In this document: piece by piece, positions 19,378 to 28,421 of the stretch
Layout: every line of letters begins with the position of its first letter
Numbering within the stretch: position 1 is the stretch's first letter
NCBI RefSeq assembly: GCF_017377795.1
Contig: NZ_JAFRDR010000015.1
Coordinates: 36,704-100,703, forward strand
Direction of reading: 5' to 3'
DNA length: 64,000 bases
DNA from: Williamsia soli
GTDB lineage: Bacteria > Actinomycetota > Actinomycetes > Mycobacteriales > Mycobacteriaceae
Notes under the pieces: model-generated
The model's database searches: none
The model's input: the letters and a program-made list of their open reading frames with translations, nothing else
What the model was told of the DNA's origin: nothing
Program-made: the position numbers and the translations under genes

Positions 19378-20580
19378 GTGAGTGCAGCGCTGCCGTTGTT
19401 CTTGCCCGAACAGCACGTGACCTTCATCCACACCGCCGATTGGCAATTGGGGATGACCCGGCACTTTCTGCGTGGCGACGCGCAGGCCCGCTACACCGCC
19501 GCGCGGCAGGAGGCCATCGGACGGATCGGCAGACTCGCCGACGCCCACCACGCGGAGTTCATCCTCGTGTGCGGCGACGTGTTCGAGGATCGGCAGGTCT
19601 CCTCGCGGGTGATCCGCCGCAGCCTTGATCATCTGCGGCAGGTGTCGTGCCCGGTGTATCTCCTTCCGGGCAACCACGATCCGATGGACGCTGCAAGTAT
19701 CTACAACTCGAGGGTGTTCGTCGACAACAAGCCCGATCATGTACACGTGCTGGATACGGCCGGTGCGGTGCAGGTGCGTCCGGGCGTGTCCTTGATCGCG
19801 GCCCCGTGGACCACCAAGGTTCCTCTGTCGGATCTGGTGACCCAGCAACTCGATTGTCTGGTGCCCGGCGATGACATCCGTATCCTGGCCGGCCATGGCC
19901 GAGTCGATGTCTTTGCCCCGCAGTCCGCAGATCCGTCACTGATCGACGTGGATGAGCTCGAGCGTGCGGTTGCCGCCGGACTGATCGACTATGTGGCACT
20001 GGGTGATCGGCATTCGACGACGGAGATCGGTGACTCCGGGCGGATCTGGTATTCCGGTGCCCACGAGGTCACCAACTACGACCATCGCGAGGCGAAGCCG
20101 GGCCAGGTGCTCGTCGTCGAGTTGACCCGCGGCGAGTCCGACTCCGACAGCGCTCCCGCCCAGTCGGTGACGGTGACCCCACACCAGGTGGGCGAGTGGA
20201 CGTTTCGCACGGTCGAGCACGATGTGAACGGCGGTCACGACATCGCAGAACTCCGCCGCAGGCTCGAAGCCTTCGGCAACAAATCGCAGACTGTCGTCCA
20301 GCTCGCGCTCCGTGGTTCGGTGAGTATCACCGAACGGTCCGAACTGGACACGATGATCGAGGAGTTCACCGATCGTTTCGCCTCACTCACCTGGTGGGAA
20401 CTGCGTCATGATCTGGTCATCAGGCCCGACGACAACGACTTCGCGCACCTGCAGCTGACTGGTTTCATCGGCGATGCCGCCGCCGAATTGTCCACCAGCG
20501 CAGCCGGTGACGGTGACGATGCCATCGCAGCGCAGGAGGCGCTCGCTCTGCTCTTCCGGTTGGCGGGTGGGAGCGCGTGA
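19378..20580 (+). CDS. Metallophosphoesterase, Mre11/SbcD-like DNA exonuclease subunit
   Basis: A 400-residue calcineurin-like phosphoesterase. Metal-site motifs are HTADWQLG (His18, Asp21), VCGDVFED (Asp67), PGNHD (99-101), GHGRVD and LGDRHS. In the last motif Asp stands where classical SbcD has the first His of GHxH. GTG at 19378 has an excellent GGAGAGGAGG ribosome site. It overlaps the ATPase gene by four bases (GTGA), as nuclease/ATPase pairs do. The pair matches in size and order what I recall for M. tuberculosis Rv1277-Rv1278 and resembles Bacillus YhaO/YhaN; a role in DNA end processing is inferred from the family. Confidence 0.85.
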   Translation: MSAALPLFLPEQHVTFIHTADWQLGMTRHFLRGDAQARYTAARQEAIGRIGRLADAHHAEFILVCGDVFEDRQVSSRVIRRSLDHLRQVSCPVYLLPGNHDPMDAASIYNSRVFVDNKPDHVHVLDTAGAVQVRPGVSLIAAPWTTKVPLSDLVTQQLDCLVPGDDIRILAGHGRVDVFAPQSADPSLIDVDELERAVAAGLIDYVALGDRHSTTEIGDSGRIWYSGAHEVTNYDHREAKPGQVLVVELTRGESDSDSAPAQSVTVTPHQVGEWTFRTVEHDVNGGHDIAELRRRLEAFGNKSQTVVQLALRGSVSITERSELDTMIEEFTDRFASLTWWELRHDLVIRPDDNDFAHLQLTGFIGDAAAELSTSAAGDGDDAIAAQEALALLFRLAGGSA

Positions 20581-23186
20581 AGCTGCACCGGTTGCGACTG
20601 AGTCACTTCCGCGGTGTCGCTGAACGGGAGGTGCACTTCGCCGAGAACGGGGTCACCGTCGTCGAAGGCGCCAACGAGGCCGGGAAATCGTCGATGATCG
20701 AGGCTCTCGATCTCCTACTCGAGGTGCGGTCGGACAGCAAGAGCGCGAAGGTGCGGGCGGTGTCGCCCGCGGGGGTGGACGCCGGGACGGTCGTCGAAGC
20801 CGACATCACCTGTGGCCCTTACCGGTTCACCTACACCAAGCAGTACAACAAGGCTGCTCGCACAGAATTGGTCATCCACGAGCCTGCGCCGCAGCAGTTC
20901 TCAGGGCGTACCGCCCACGACAAGGTGGGGTCGATTCTCGCCGACGAGGTGGATGCGACCCTGTTCAAGGCTCTGCGGCTGATGCAGGCCGGGGATCCGA
21001 CGGTAGGCGATCTCGCCGCCAGCTCGGCGCTGTCCCGCGCCCTGGATGCAGCGGCGGGAACGACCAAGTCCGGCGTGGGCGATGGCGAGGGCGATGCGAT
21101 GTTGCTCGAGTTGGTGAGGGCCGAATACGAAAGGTACTTCACTACGGGGCAGGGTCGCCCAGCACGCGAATTGGCCTCGGCAGCAATTCGTCTGGAAGAA
21201 GCGCTGGAACTGAGCAACGAACTGGCGGCCGCGATGGACCAACTCGGTGGCGACCACGCCCGGCTGGAGACGTTGACAGGGAACCGTCGTGAACTGGCGA
21301 ACTCGCTCGAATTGGCGAAGGTGGAACTGTCGGCACTGAGCGAGCGATCCGCCGAATCGAGCGACCTGCAACGACAGCACACCGCAGCGACATCGACTGC
21401 CGCTCTGCTCAGAGGCCAGTTGCGCCTGCACGACCGCGATGTCGCGCAGCGCGCCGCTTCCCGTAAGCGGATCGCGGACTGTGACAAGGCCGTGGACGTC
21501 ACCGGACGCGCCATCGCGACGCTCGAACGCAAGGATGCGGAGGTTGCCGCTGTCCTTGCAGACGTCGAGCGAGAGCTCGATGAGTTGCGTCGGGCCGATA
21601 GCGAAGCCACGTCCCTGGTGCGCAGCGCGCGCGCCGCGGCCCGCTCGGCGAACCTCCTCGCGCGCCGTGACGAACTGACCGCGCTGCTGGCGCGCGTGGC
21701 AGACATACGCACCGCGCTCTCGGACGAACAGCGCACAGTTGCGGGTCTCGTGCACGACCGTGATGACCTCGAGGCCGTCGAGCAGCTGCTGCAGTCGGTG
21801 ACCATCACGCGCGCGCAAGTGGAGTCGGCTGCCGCCACGGTGAGCGTGCGAAGGCTGGGCGACGCGCCGGTGACGGTCAACGGAGCCGAGTCCGACGAGT
21901 CCGAATGGCCGATCACCGGCGACACAGTCGTCGAGGTGGCCGGCGTGGTTCGCCTCGTGTTGTCCGCGGGCGCTGAGTCGGCATCCCTGATCGAGCGATT
22001 TTCCCGTGCGGAACGGGAACTCGCTGATGCGTTGACGGAAGCGGGGGTCGACGACGTGGCCGAGTTGCGCGGGCTGGTTCGGGCTCGTGAGCGAGCCGAA
22101 GCGGAGGTCGACAACCTGCGTGGCCGTCTCACCGCGATCATCGCGGGCGGTGATGAAGGTGCGTTGCGTGCCGAGCTGTCGGAGCTCGAGAGTCGTCTCG
22201 AGTCCACCGCAGCGGCAGATCCCGATGTTCCGGACGTCGAGGAGGCCGAACGACGCGCAGGCACCGCCGCGGCGCGGTTGGCCGCAGCCGTCCAGCGAAC
22301 AGCTGAACTGCGCAGTGAGCACCGAAGTGTCGACAGCGAATTGCGGATTCTGCGGGTACGACGCGACGAACTGATCGCCGAGCGCGTGGAACTCGCGCGG
22401 CAGGACGACGAGATCGGCGGTCTGGACGCTGCGGACCATCCCGACGACGACCCGGACCGGCTGCGCGAGCGGTTGCTGGCGGAGTTGTCCCAGGCAGACT
22501 CCGAGGTGCGTCGCCTCGTCGCGAGGATCGACGATGCCGACCTCGAATCCCTGGAGTTGCAACACGCGAACATGCTGTCGGTGGTGGAACGAGGCGAACC
22601 GCGACTGGCTGAACTCGGCAATCAGATCGCCGAGCTGCGCACGCGGATCGAGATCCGCCGGGACGACGGCAAACTCGACCAGGTGCATCAGGCAGAGACC
22701 GAGTTGGCCGCCGCCCGTGGTGATTTCGATCGCATCAATACCCGAGCGCAAGCTGCCAGGTTGTTGTTGCAGACTCTCGAGAGACATCGAGATGCCACTC
22801 GGCGGACATATGTTCAGCCGTTCACCGATCAGATCTTGCGGCTCGGGAAGGTCGTGTTCGGTCCGACCCTGCAGGTCGGGGTCGACGAAGAGTTGCGGGT
22901 CACCACGCGCACGGTCGGTGGGGTGACCGTGGACCACGACGCGCTGTCGGGGGGCGCCAAGGAGCAGCTGGGGATCATCAGCAGGCTGGCGTGCGCGATG
23001 CTGGTCGATCCGGACGACGGGGTGCCGGTGATCATCGACGACGCGTTGGGATACACCGATCCGGAGCGGCTGGCGAGCATGGGCGCGGTGCTCAGCCACG
23101 CCGGTCGCCACACTCAGGTGATCGTGCTGACCTGCACGCCTGCGCGCTACAGCAGTGTCGGGGGAGCGCATCTCATTGCAGTCTGA
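20577..23186 (+). CDS. Rad50/SbcC-like SMC-type ATPase (YhaN-like)
   Basis: An 869-residue ATPase. Walker A is GANEAGKS (31-38); the C-terminal ABC signature is LSGGAKEQLG, followed by Walker B VPVIIDDALGYTD. The middle, about 180-720, is Arg/Glu/Ala-rich coiled coil. I find no CxxC, so the zinc hook of true Rad50/SbcC is absent and the coil is shorter. GTG at 20577 overlaps the nuclease stop. The pair should form an ATP-dependent nuclease acting on DNA ends. Confidence 0.86.
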   Translation: MKLHRLRLSHFRGVAEREVHFAENGVTVVEGANEAGKSSMIEALDLLLEVRSDSKSAKVRAVSPAGVDAGTVVEADITCGPYRFTYTKQYNKAARTELVIHEPAPQQFSGRTAHDKVGSILADEVDATLFKALRLMQAGDPTVGDLAASSALSRALDAAAGTTKSGVGDGEGDAMLLELVRAEYERYFTTGQGRPARELASAAIRLEEALELSNELAAAMDQLGGDHARLETLTGNRRELANSLELAKVELSALSERSAESSDLQRQHTAATSTAALLRGQLRLHDRDVAQRAASRKRIADCDKAVDVTGRAIATLERKDAEVAAVLADVERELDELRRADSEATSLVRSARAAARSANLLARRDELTALLARVADIRTALSDEQRTVAGLVHDRDDLEAVEQLLQSVTITRAQVESAAATVSVRRLGDAPVTVNGAESDESEWPITGDTVVEVAGVVRLVLSAGAESASLIERFSRAERELADALTEAGVDDVAELRGLVRARERAEAEVDNLRGRLTAIIAGGDEGALRAELSELESRLESTAAADPDVPDVEEAERRAGTAAARLAAAVQRTAELRSEHRSVDSELRILRVRRDELIAERVELARQDDEIGGLDAADHPDDDPDRLRERLLAELSQADSEVRRLVARIDDADLESLELQHANMLSVVERGEPRLAELGNQIAELRTRIEIRRDDGKLDQVHQAETELAAARGDFDRINTRAQAARLLLQTLERHRDATRRTYVQPFTDQILRLGKVVFGPTLQVGVDEELRVTTRTVGGVTVDHDALSGGAKEQLGIISRLACAMLVDPDDGVPVIIDDALGYTDPERLASMGAVLSHAGRHTQVIVLTCTPARYSSVGGAHLIAV

Positions 23187-23252
23187 GGTGGCGCGCCGCA
23201 GGCGTTTTGGGTTGCGGTTCGCAGATGCGCTAGGCTGACTCTCGCCCAACGA

Positions 23253-23325
23253 GCCCCCGTAGCTCAGGGGATAGAGCGTCCGCCTCCGGAGCGGAAGGCC
23301 GCAGGTTCGAATCCTGCCGGGGGCA
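23253..23325 (+). tRNA. tRNA-Arg (anticodon CCG)
   Basis: A 73-nt cloverleaf: acceptor GCCCCCG pairs with CGGGGGC (318-324 of the 23 kb block) plus discriminator A. The anticodon loop CTCCGGA, with anticodon CCG, sits between TCCGC and GCGGA. The T arm is GCAGG-TTCGAAT-CCTGC. CCA is not encoded. A T6 run follows at once and may end transcription. It reads CGG codons. Confidence 0.96.
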
Positions 23326-23418
23326 CATTTTTTCTCGTACGTCTCCGTAGGCGTCTGCTAGGTTTTCTTACCTCGCGGGTAATCGACCGCCGACGTTCTC
23401 GCCGCCATCGTTGAAGGC

Positions 23419-23784
23419 ATGGACACCACCTCGGCCTCGAAGACTTCCCTGCCACCGAGTACCCCGCGCTGGCTGCGTCCGGTATTGATCATGGATCGGG
23501 CCGGATCATCCTGGTACATCGGGATGGGATTCACCTTCGCGCCGCTGCTCATCATTCTCGACCCGTGGCCGCCCTTGGTGGTCGCTGCGTGGATCGCCAT
23601 CGGACTGTTCGGCCTCTGGCTGGGGATCCTCGGCATCTTCATGGCGACCGGGCTGGCGATCATCCTGCGCGCGGGTGAGCAGGTGCCGGAGTCGTACTGG
23701 CGCTCGGTCATCGACTTCCCGCCCACCGAGGGGGCGCAGCGGCGCATAGACGAGCCTTGCGGACCGTCGGCCCCGGAGATATAG
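23419..23784 (+). CDS. Small membrane protein, unknown function
   Basis: A 121-residue protein with two hydrophobic helices (about 37-56 and 58-82) and an amphipathic tail. No family is recognised. A GAAGG ribosome site precedes the ATG. Its stop codon lies inside the 20-bp palindrome that heads the OhrR-like gene, so the regulator may affect read-through from this gene. Confidence 0.55.
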   Translation: MDTTSASKTSLPPSTPRWLRPVLIMDRAGSSWYIGMGFTFAPLLIILDPWPPLVVAAWIAIGLFGLWLGILGIFMATGLAIILRAGEQVPESYWRSVIDFPPTEGAQRRIDEPCGPSAPEI

Positions 23785-23800
23785 TTAGTGCACTAACTAT
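23781..23800. promoter_or_regulatory. Candidate OhrR/MarR operator (perfect 20-bp palindrome)
   Basis: ATAGTTAGTGCACTAACTAT reads the same on both strands. A second partial element with TTAGT and TAACTAA halves follows within 20 bp. It ends 28 bp before the start of the MarR-family gene, the expected place for autorepression. Confidence 0.75.
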
Positions 23801-23828
23801 TAGTGTCGTAACTAAGGGGTCGAAGCCG

Positions 23829-24311
23829 ATGGAACAAAACGTGGTTCTCGACGGTGACCCGTTGGCGCTGGAACGGCAGGTCTGCTTCGCCCTCGCAGTG
23901 GCCAACCGCACCGTGCTCGGTGTGTACCGGCCCTTGCTCGAGCCGCTGGGGCTCACCCACCCGCAATACCTCGTGATGCTGGCGCTGTGGGAGCGAGCGC
24001 CGATGTCCGTGCGAGAGATCGCCGGAGCTCTCCAACTCGATTCTCCGACGCTCTCGCCGTTGCTCAAGCGACTGGAGGCTGCGGGCCTGATCACCCGCAC
24101 CCGCACCGCGGCCGACGAACGGCAGCTGGCGATCGAACTCACCGAGCGGGGAAGGGCGCTACGCACACAGGCGGAGAAGATCCCGCCGGCCGTGGTTCGC
24201 ACGCTGGGGGTCGAGCTGGCGGCTCTCGAGGAACTGCGCCGAGTGTTGACCGAGGTCAATGTGGCGGCCTCCGCGGCCATCGCATCCGGCTCCATCTCAC
24301 TCGAGCCGTGA
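23829..24311 (+). CDS. MarR family regulator, OhrR-like organic hydroperoxide sensor
   Basis: A 160-residue winged-helix regulator. The N-terminal QVCFALAVANR segment places Cys19 where OhrR has its peroxide-sensing cysteine. The wing is LITRTRTAADERQLAIELTERG, the MarR signature. ATG at 23829 follows a perfect palindromic operator. In known systems oxidation of this Cys releases repression of ohr; no ohr gene lies next to it here, so its main target is either elsewhere or one of the adjacent small genes. Confidence 0.85.
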   Translation: MEQNVVLDGDPLALERQVCFALAVANRTVLGVYRPLLEPLGLTHPQYLVMLALWERAPMSVREIAGALQLDSPTLSPLLKRLEAAGLITRTRTAADERQLAIELTERGRALRTQAEKIPPAVVRTLGVELAALEELRRVLTEVNVAASAAIASGSISLEP

Positions 24312-24360
24312 CCACTTCACCGGACGCACGGAGCGCGTCTGTACGACAGGAGACGATGTC

Positions 24361-24741
24361 ATGACCGAACGCACCAGGCCGACACCATGGCAGTGGCTCG
24401 GCTACACAGCAGGACGGAAACTGCCTGACTCGATGCAGGATTGGGTGCGCCGCGATCTGACCGGTCCCTGGCGAGTACCACGACACCTGGTGCGCGGGAT
24501 GATCCCGTTCACCCCGGTGTTCGCGGCGTTCCTGCTCTTCCCGGGTCCGATCTATCTGCGGTTGGCAATGATCCTGCTCGGGTTGATCCTCGCGGTGTTC
24601 TACTGCGCGGCGTACATGCCGATGAACCGGGCGCACAGGCTCGAACTGCACGGTCTGCCCGTCGACCTGGAGAGTCCAGAACGGGCGCGCCGACATGCGA
24701 CCGATCGCACCACCTACGAGCGGCTGCACGGTCGCGACTGA
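24361..24741 (+). CDS. DUF5313 family membrane protein
   Basis: A 126-residue actinobacterial protein of unknown function. The start RPTPWQWLGYTAGRKLPDSM and the two central hydrophobic helices (about 47-62 and 66-84) fit DUF5313. ATG at 24361 lies 49 bp after the OhrR-like gene, with AGGAGA a few bases upstream. Probably co-transcribed with the regulator and so possibly part of a peroxide or envelope-stress response; that link is inference. Confidence 0.78.
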   Translation: MTERTRPTPWQWLGYTAGRKLPDSMQDWVRRDLTGPWRVPRHLVRGMIPFTPVFAAFLLFPGPIYLRLAMILLGLILAVFYCAAYMPMNRAHRLELHGLPVDLESPERARRHATDRTTYERLHGRD

Positions 24742-24753
24742 TCCCGGCCCAGC

Positions 24754-24835
24754 CGTCGACCGGGCCGATACGGCCGTCGAGTGGGCCGATACGGCCGCCG
24801 ACCGTGCCGATCAGGCCGCCGACCGTGCGGTTCAG
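24754..24835. repeat. Degenerate 21-bp tandem repeat, 3.9 copies
   Basis: Units begin at 24754, 24775, 24796 and 24817. The first two differ at three positions (CGTCGACC versus CGTCGAGT, then shared GGGCCGATACGGC). Units three and four share CGCCGACCGTGC. It fills the gap between the convergent DUF5313 and DUF305 genes and runs to the DUF305 stop. Confidence 0.75.
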
Positions 24836-25701
24836 TTCATCGGAAGCGGCTGCGCTCCACGTGTTTCGAGCATCTTCGTCATCGTGTCCGACTCGGATTC
24901 CTGGACATTGACCATCTGCTGAGCGAGCCTGCGCACGTAGTCCTCGCTGATGTGGTCGGGCTCGGTCGCGAACTCCATCATCTCGAGCCCGCCCTGGTGG
25001 TGGCGCAGCATGAGTTGCAGGAAGTACTTGTCCAACTCGGCGCCTTGCAGGGTCCGGAGCTTGTTCATGTCGTCGGTGCTCGCCATCCCCGGCATGGGCA
25101 CTCCCGAATCGGGCATGTCCATGGTCATGCCGGCACTGGGTTCCGTACCTGAACCGCCGTGCGCGTGGCCTCCGTTGTGACCTTCCATCCAGGCCATCGG
25201 CTCACCGGGATTGTCCAGGGGATAGTCCCAGCGCGACAACCAGGACTGCATCTGGCCGACCTGGTTGGTCTGCGAGGTTAGGATGTCGTAGGCGAGGCTG
25301 CGCACCTGGGGATCGCTCCCGCCGTACAGCTCGATGGTTGCCATCTCGACCGCCTGCTGGTGGTGGCGGATCATGTCCTGCGAAAAGCCCACCGCGGCTG
25401 AGTCCGCGGCAGGTCGATTGTCGTCGCCACCATCGAACGTGGTGCGCAGCAACAAACCGACAACCGCGCCCACCAGCAGCAGCGCGACCGCACCCAATAC
25501 GAGCAACGCGGACAGCTGCTTTCGGTTGTGGTCGGGCACCGGTTCAGCCGGGGCGGACGCAGTCGCCGGTTCTGCCTCGTCCTTTGTCGACTCCGTTTCG
25601 GTCTCGGGTGTGGAGTTCGCGCCCGACCCACCTACGGCGTCGGGCGTGGAGTCCGAGTCCGGCGGGTTGTGCGATTCTTCGTCGGGTGTGCCCACAGGCA
25701 T
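24832..25701 (-). CDS. DUF305 family membrane-anchored protein
   Basis: A 289-residue protein: an acidic, disordered N-terminus (1-60), one transmembrane helix (about 63-85), then a DUF305 four-helix domain. Both family His pairs are present, in DMIRHHQQAVEMA and MLRHHQGGLEMM, with many Met and His residues around them (HNGGHAHGG, MTMDMPDSGVPMPGM). Such His/Met-rich domains are often linked to copper; metal binding here is inferred. ATG at 25701 overlaps the stop of the upstream DUF3105 gene (ATGA), so the two are co-translated and probably work together at the outer face of the membrane. Confidence 0.88.
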   Translation of the reverse strand: MPVGTPDEESHNPPDSDSTPDAVGGSGANSTPETETESTKDEAEPATASAPAEPVPDHNRKQLSALLVLGAVALLLVGAVVGLLLRTTFDGGDDNRPAADSAAVGFSQDMIRHHQQAVEMATIELYGGSDPQVRSLAYDILTSQTNQVGQMQSWLSRWDYPLDNPGEPMAWMEGHNGGHAHGGSGTEPSAGMTMDMPDSGVPMPGMASTDDMNKLRTLQGAELDKYFLQLMLRHHQGGLEMMEFATEPDHISEDYVRRLAQQMVNVQESESDTMTKMLETRGAQPLPMN

Positions 25702-26576
25702 CAGCCGGCCGGAGCAGGCTCGGGGATCCCCATGCCGTTCTCGTCGGTTGCCTGGGTCGATCCCGCACCGGTCATCGGTACCGCATCGGCCGGCACCGGG
25801 CCGACGTCGGCCGGCGGGGGATTGCTCGGGTCGAAGGCGCCTGGGATTGCCGCGCATTCGGCGCCGACCTCGGGGTACGCCGCTTCCTCGGGGTTGTCCG
25901 GGTACACGCCGGTGTTCGAGTTGCGCCGCAGGGCTTCGATGAACTGGTCGACGCGCTCATCACCTGCCGAATCGAGCTTGAGCTGGTGTCCCCACGACTG
26001 CAACGAGATCGGCTTGTCGAGTCCCGGGTACGGCGAGAGCAGTAGGTACTGCTCACCCTCGACCTTGCTCTTGAGCGTGTCGAGATCACCCGCAGCGATG
26101 GTGTCCGGGTTGTAGGTGATCCACACCGCCCCGTGTTCGAGGGCGTGCACCGCGTTCTCCGTGCGCAACGCGTTCGGGTAGACGATGCCCGTGCAGGTGG
26201 CCCACACCGCGTCGTGCGGACCGCCGAACGGCGGCGACTTGTCGTACGCGACGCGCTGTGTCGGCTCCACGTGCTGCCCGGCGGGGTAGAAGATCTTCTC
26301 GACCCCGTCGATCTTGTCCGACGGATCGGGATTGGACGACGACGGCGTGTACTTCGCGACCTCCCGCTGATCCATGTACTTCGGCACCAGATAGACGGCC
26401 AGGCCGGCCACGATCAGCAGCACCACGGCGACCGCGCCGATGGTCGCCCACGGAATGGCCTTGCCACCCCCGCCGGCTTTCACGACCGGGATCTGGCCGG
26501 GCTTCTTCTTGGCCGGTTTGCCGGAATTCCTGGGCTTCTTGGGAACGTTGCCGCCCTGCTTCTTGGCGTCAGCCAT
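25701..26576 (-). CDS. DUF3105 family membrane-anchored protein
   Basis: A 291-residue protein. A Lys/Pro/Gly-rich cytoplasmic start (1-40) precedes a single helix (about 43-64). The DUF3105 domain follows, with PPFGGPHDAVWATCTGIVYP, ENAVHALEHGAVWITYNP and SWGHQLK. The conserved His, Glu and Cys residues suggest a metal or redox site, but no activity is known to me. The partner DUF305 gene is translationally coupled. A second DUF3105 paralogue lies at 38565, there as a lipoprotein. Confidence 0.88.
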   Translation of the reverse strand: MADAKKQGGNVPKKPRNSGKPAKKKPGQIPVVKAGGGGKAIPWATIGAVAVVLLIVAGLAVYLVPKYMDQREVAKYTPSSSNPDPSDKIDGVEKIFYPAGQHVEPTQRVAYDKSPPFGGPHDAVWATCTGIVYPNALRTENAVHALEHGAVWITYNPDTIAAGDLDTLKSKVEGEQYLLLSPYPGLDKPISLQSWGHQLKLDSAGDERVDQFIEALRRNSNTGVYPDNPEEAAYPEVGAECAAIPGAFDPSNPPPADVGPVPADAVPMTGAGSTQATDENGMGIPEPAPAG

Positions 26577-26768
26577 GGATCTCTTTCGGTGCAGTTCTAT
26601 GGGGTGCGCACATGACGCTGCCGAGGAGGTCCTCCGGCGATCACACAGTGTACTTGGGCCGAAATGTGAACAAACTCGGTCCGAGCACCCCGAACTACTC
26701 CCGCCCCGGTTGCGGCGAAAGCAATGCGATTGTCATGGAGGCGGCACCGGCCAATAGGATGGTGCATC

Positions 26769-28421
26769 GTGACCCCCGCCGACCTCGCGGTACTGCTGCA
26801 TGCCGCCACCTCCACAGTGCTCACCGACCACGGACTCGATTCGTCCGCGCTGCCGGACGCTGTTGTGGTGGAACGACCGCGCAATCCCGAGCACGGCGAT
26901 TACGCCACCAACATCGCGCTGCAGCTAGGTAAGAAGGTCGGCGTGAACCCGCGTGAGCTGGCCGGATGGCTGACCGACGAGCTGCGCACCCGCGAAGGCA
27001 TCGCGTCCGCCGAGATCGCCGGACCGGGATTCGTGAACATCCGTCTCGCGGCGGACGCCCAGAACGCAGTCGTCGCCGATGTCCTGGCCGGCGCCGACGC
27101 TTTCGGCACCGGAGTCCTCTACGACGGTCTCAAGGTGAACCTCGAGTTCGTGTCCGCCAACCCGACCGGACCCATCCACCTCGGTGGCACCAGGTGGGCT
27201 GCGGTCGGTGACGCCCTCGGGCGGGTCCTCTCCGCGCAGGGTGCTGCCGTGACCCGCGAGTACTACTTCAACGACCACGGCGCGCAGATCGACAGGTTCG
27301 CGCGCTCATTGCTGGCCGCCGCCTTGGGTGAGCCCACGCCCGACGACGGATACGCCGGTGCGTACATCGGCGACATCGCCTCAGCGGTGGTGGCGGCCGT
27401 GCCCGACGTGCTGGAACTGCCGGAGGATGAGCGCCTCGAGGTGTTCCGGGCTCATGGCGTCGACCTCATGTTCGCGTCCATCAAGGCGAACCTCCACGAG
27501 TTCGGCACCGACTTCGACGTCTACACCCATGAGAACAAGATGTTCGAGTCGGGCCAGGTCGATCGTGCGATCACCGAACTCAAGGCCAACGGGAACCTGT
27601 ACGAGAACGATGGCGCGTGGTGGCTGCGTTCGACCGCATTCGGTGACGACAAGGACCGGGTTGTCATCAAGAGCGACGGCGAAGCCGCCTACATCGCCGG
27701 CGACATCGCGTATTTCAAGGACAAACGCGATCGCGGATTCGACCTGTGCATCTACATGCTCGGTGCCGATCACCATGGATATGTGGTGCGGCTCAAGGCT
27801 GCGGCGGCCGCGCTCGGCGATGACCCGGACCGGCTCGAGGTGCTCATCGGTCAGATGGTGAACCTCGTGCGTGACGGACAGCCGTTGCGGATGAGCAAGC
27901 GGGCGGGCACCGTCATCACGCTCGACGATCTGGTGGATGCCGTCGGGGTCGACGCCGCGCGCTATTCGCTGATCCGTTCGTCGGTGGACGTCAACATCGA
28001 CATCGACCTGGACCTGCTCGTCAGTCAGTCGAACGAAAATCCGGTCTACTACGTGCAATACGCGCACGCGAGACTCGCCGCGATCGGACGCAACGCTGCC
28101 TCTCTTGGGCTCTCGCTGTCCTGCGACCATCTGGAACTGTTGACCGAAGCCGCGGAAGGCGACCTGATCCGCACCATCGGCGACTTCCCGGCGGTGGCTG
28201 CGTTGGCCGCGGAACTCCGTGAGCCACATCGGATCTGCCGCTATCTCGAGTCACTGGCGAGCACCTATCACAAGTTCTACGACCGCTGCCGGGTTCTGCC
28301 CCAAGGCGACGAAGAGCCGACCGAACTCCACGCCGCTCGACTCGCGTTGTGCGGCGCCACCCAGCAGGTCATCGCCAATGGTTTGGCGATGGTCGGCGTC
28401 AGCGCACCGGAGAGAATGTGA
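26769..28421 (+). CDS. argS: Arginyl-tRNA synthetase
   Basis: Class I aminoacyl-tRNA synthetase charging tRNA-Arg; 550 residues, normal length. The HIGH motif is HLGG (from His137, in [20 protein letters not shown]) and the KMSKS motif is RMSKR (Lys377). The N-terminal Arg-tRNA domain and C-terminal DALR anticodon-binding domain are present. GTG at 26769 is eight bases after a TAGGAT -10-like box, so the message may be leaderless; AGGATGGTG could alternatively serve as a ribosome site. It overlaps lysA by four bases and heads the aspartate-family amino acid run. Confidence 0.97.
   Translation: MTPADLAVLLHAATSTVLTDHGLDSSALPDAVVVERPRNPEHGDYATNIALQLGKKVGVNPRELAGWLTDELRTREGIASAEIAGPGFVNIRLAADAQNAVVADVLAGADAFGTGVLYDGLKVNLEFVSANPTGPIHLGGTRWAAVGDALGRVLSAQGAAVTREYYFNDHGAQIDRFARSLLAAALGEPTPDDGYAGAYIGDIASAVVAAVPDVLELPEDERLEVFRAHGVDLMFASIKANLHEFGTDFDVYTHENKMFESGQVDRAITELKANGNLYENDGAWWLRSTAFGDDKDRVVIKSDGEAAYIAGDIAYFKDKRDRGFDLCIYMLGADHHGYVVRLKAAAAALGDDPDRLEVLIGQMVNLVRDGQPLRMSKRAGTVITLDDLVDAVGVDAARYSLIRSSVDVNIDIDLDLLVSQSNENPVYYVQYAHARLAAIGRNAASLGLSLSCDHLELLTEAAEGDLIRTIGDFPAVAALAAELREPHRICRYLESLASTYHKFYDRCRVLPQGDEEPTELHAARLALCGATQQVIANGLAMVGVSAPERM

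Noticed and set aside
20901..23249. 782-codon open frame antisense to the Rad50-like gene
   Set aside because: Mirrors the third-position GC of the real gene and shows no family signature; the plus strand has Walker A, signature and Walker B.
26577..26768. Possible T-box or other riboswitch upstream of argS
   Set aside because: No specifier or antiterminator structure is visible, and a -10 box sits eight bases before the start, leaving no leader.
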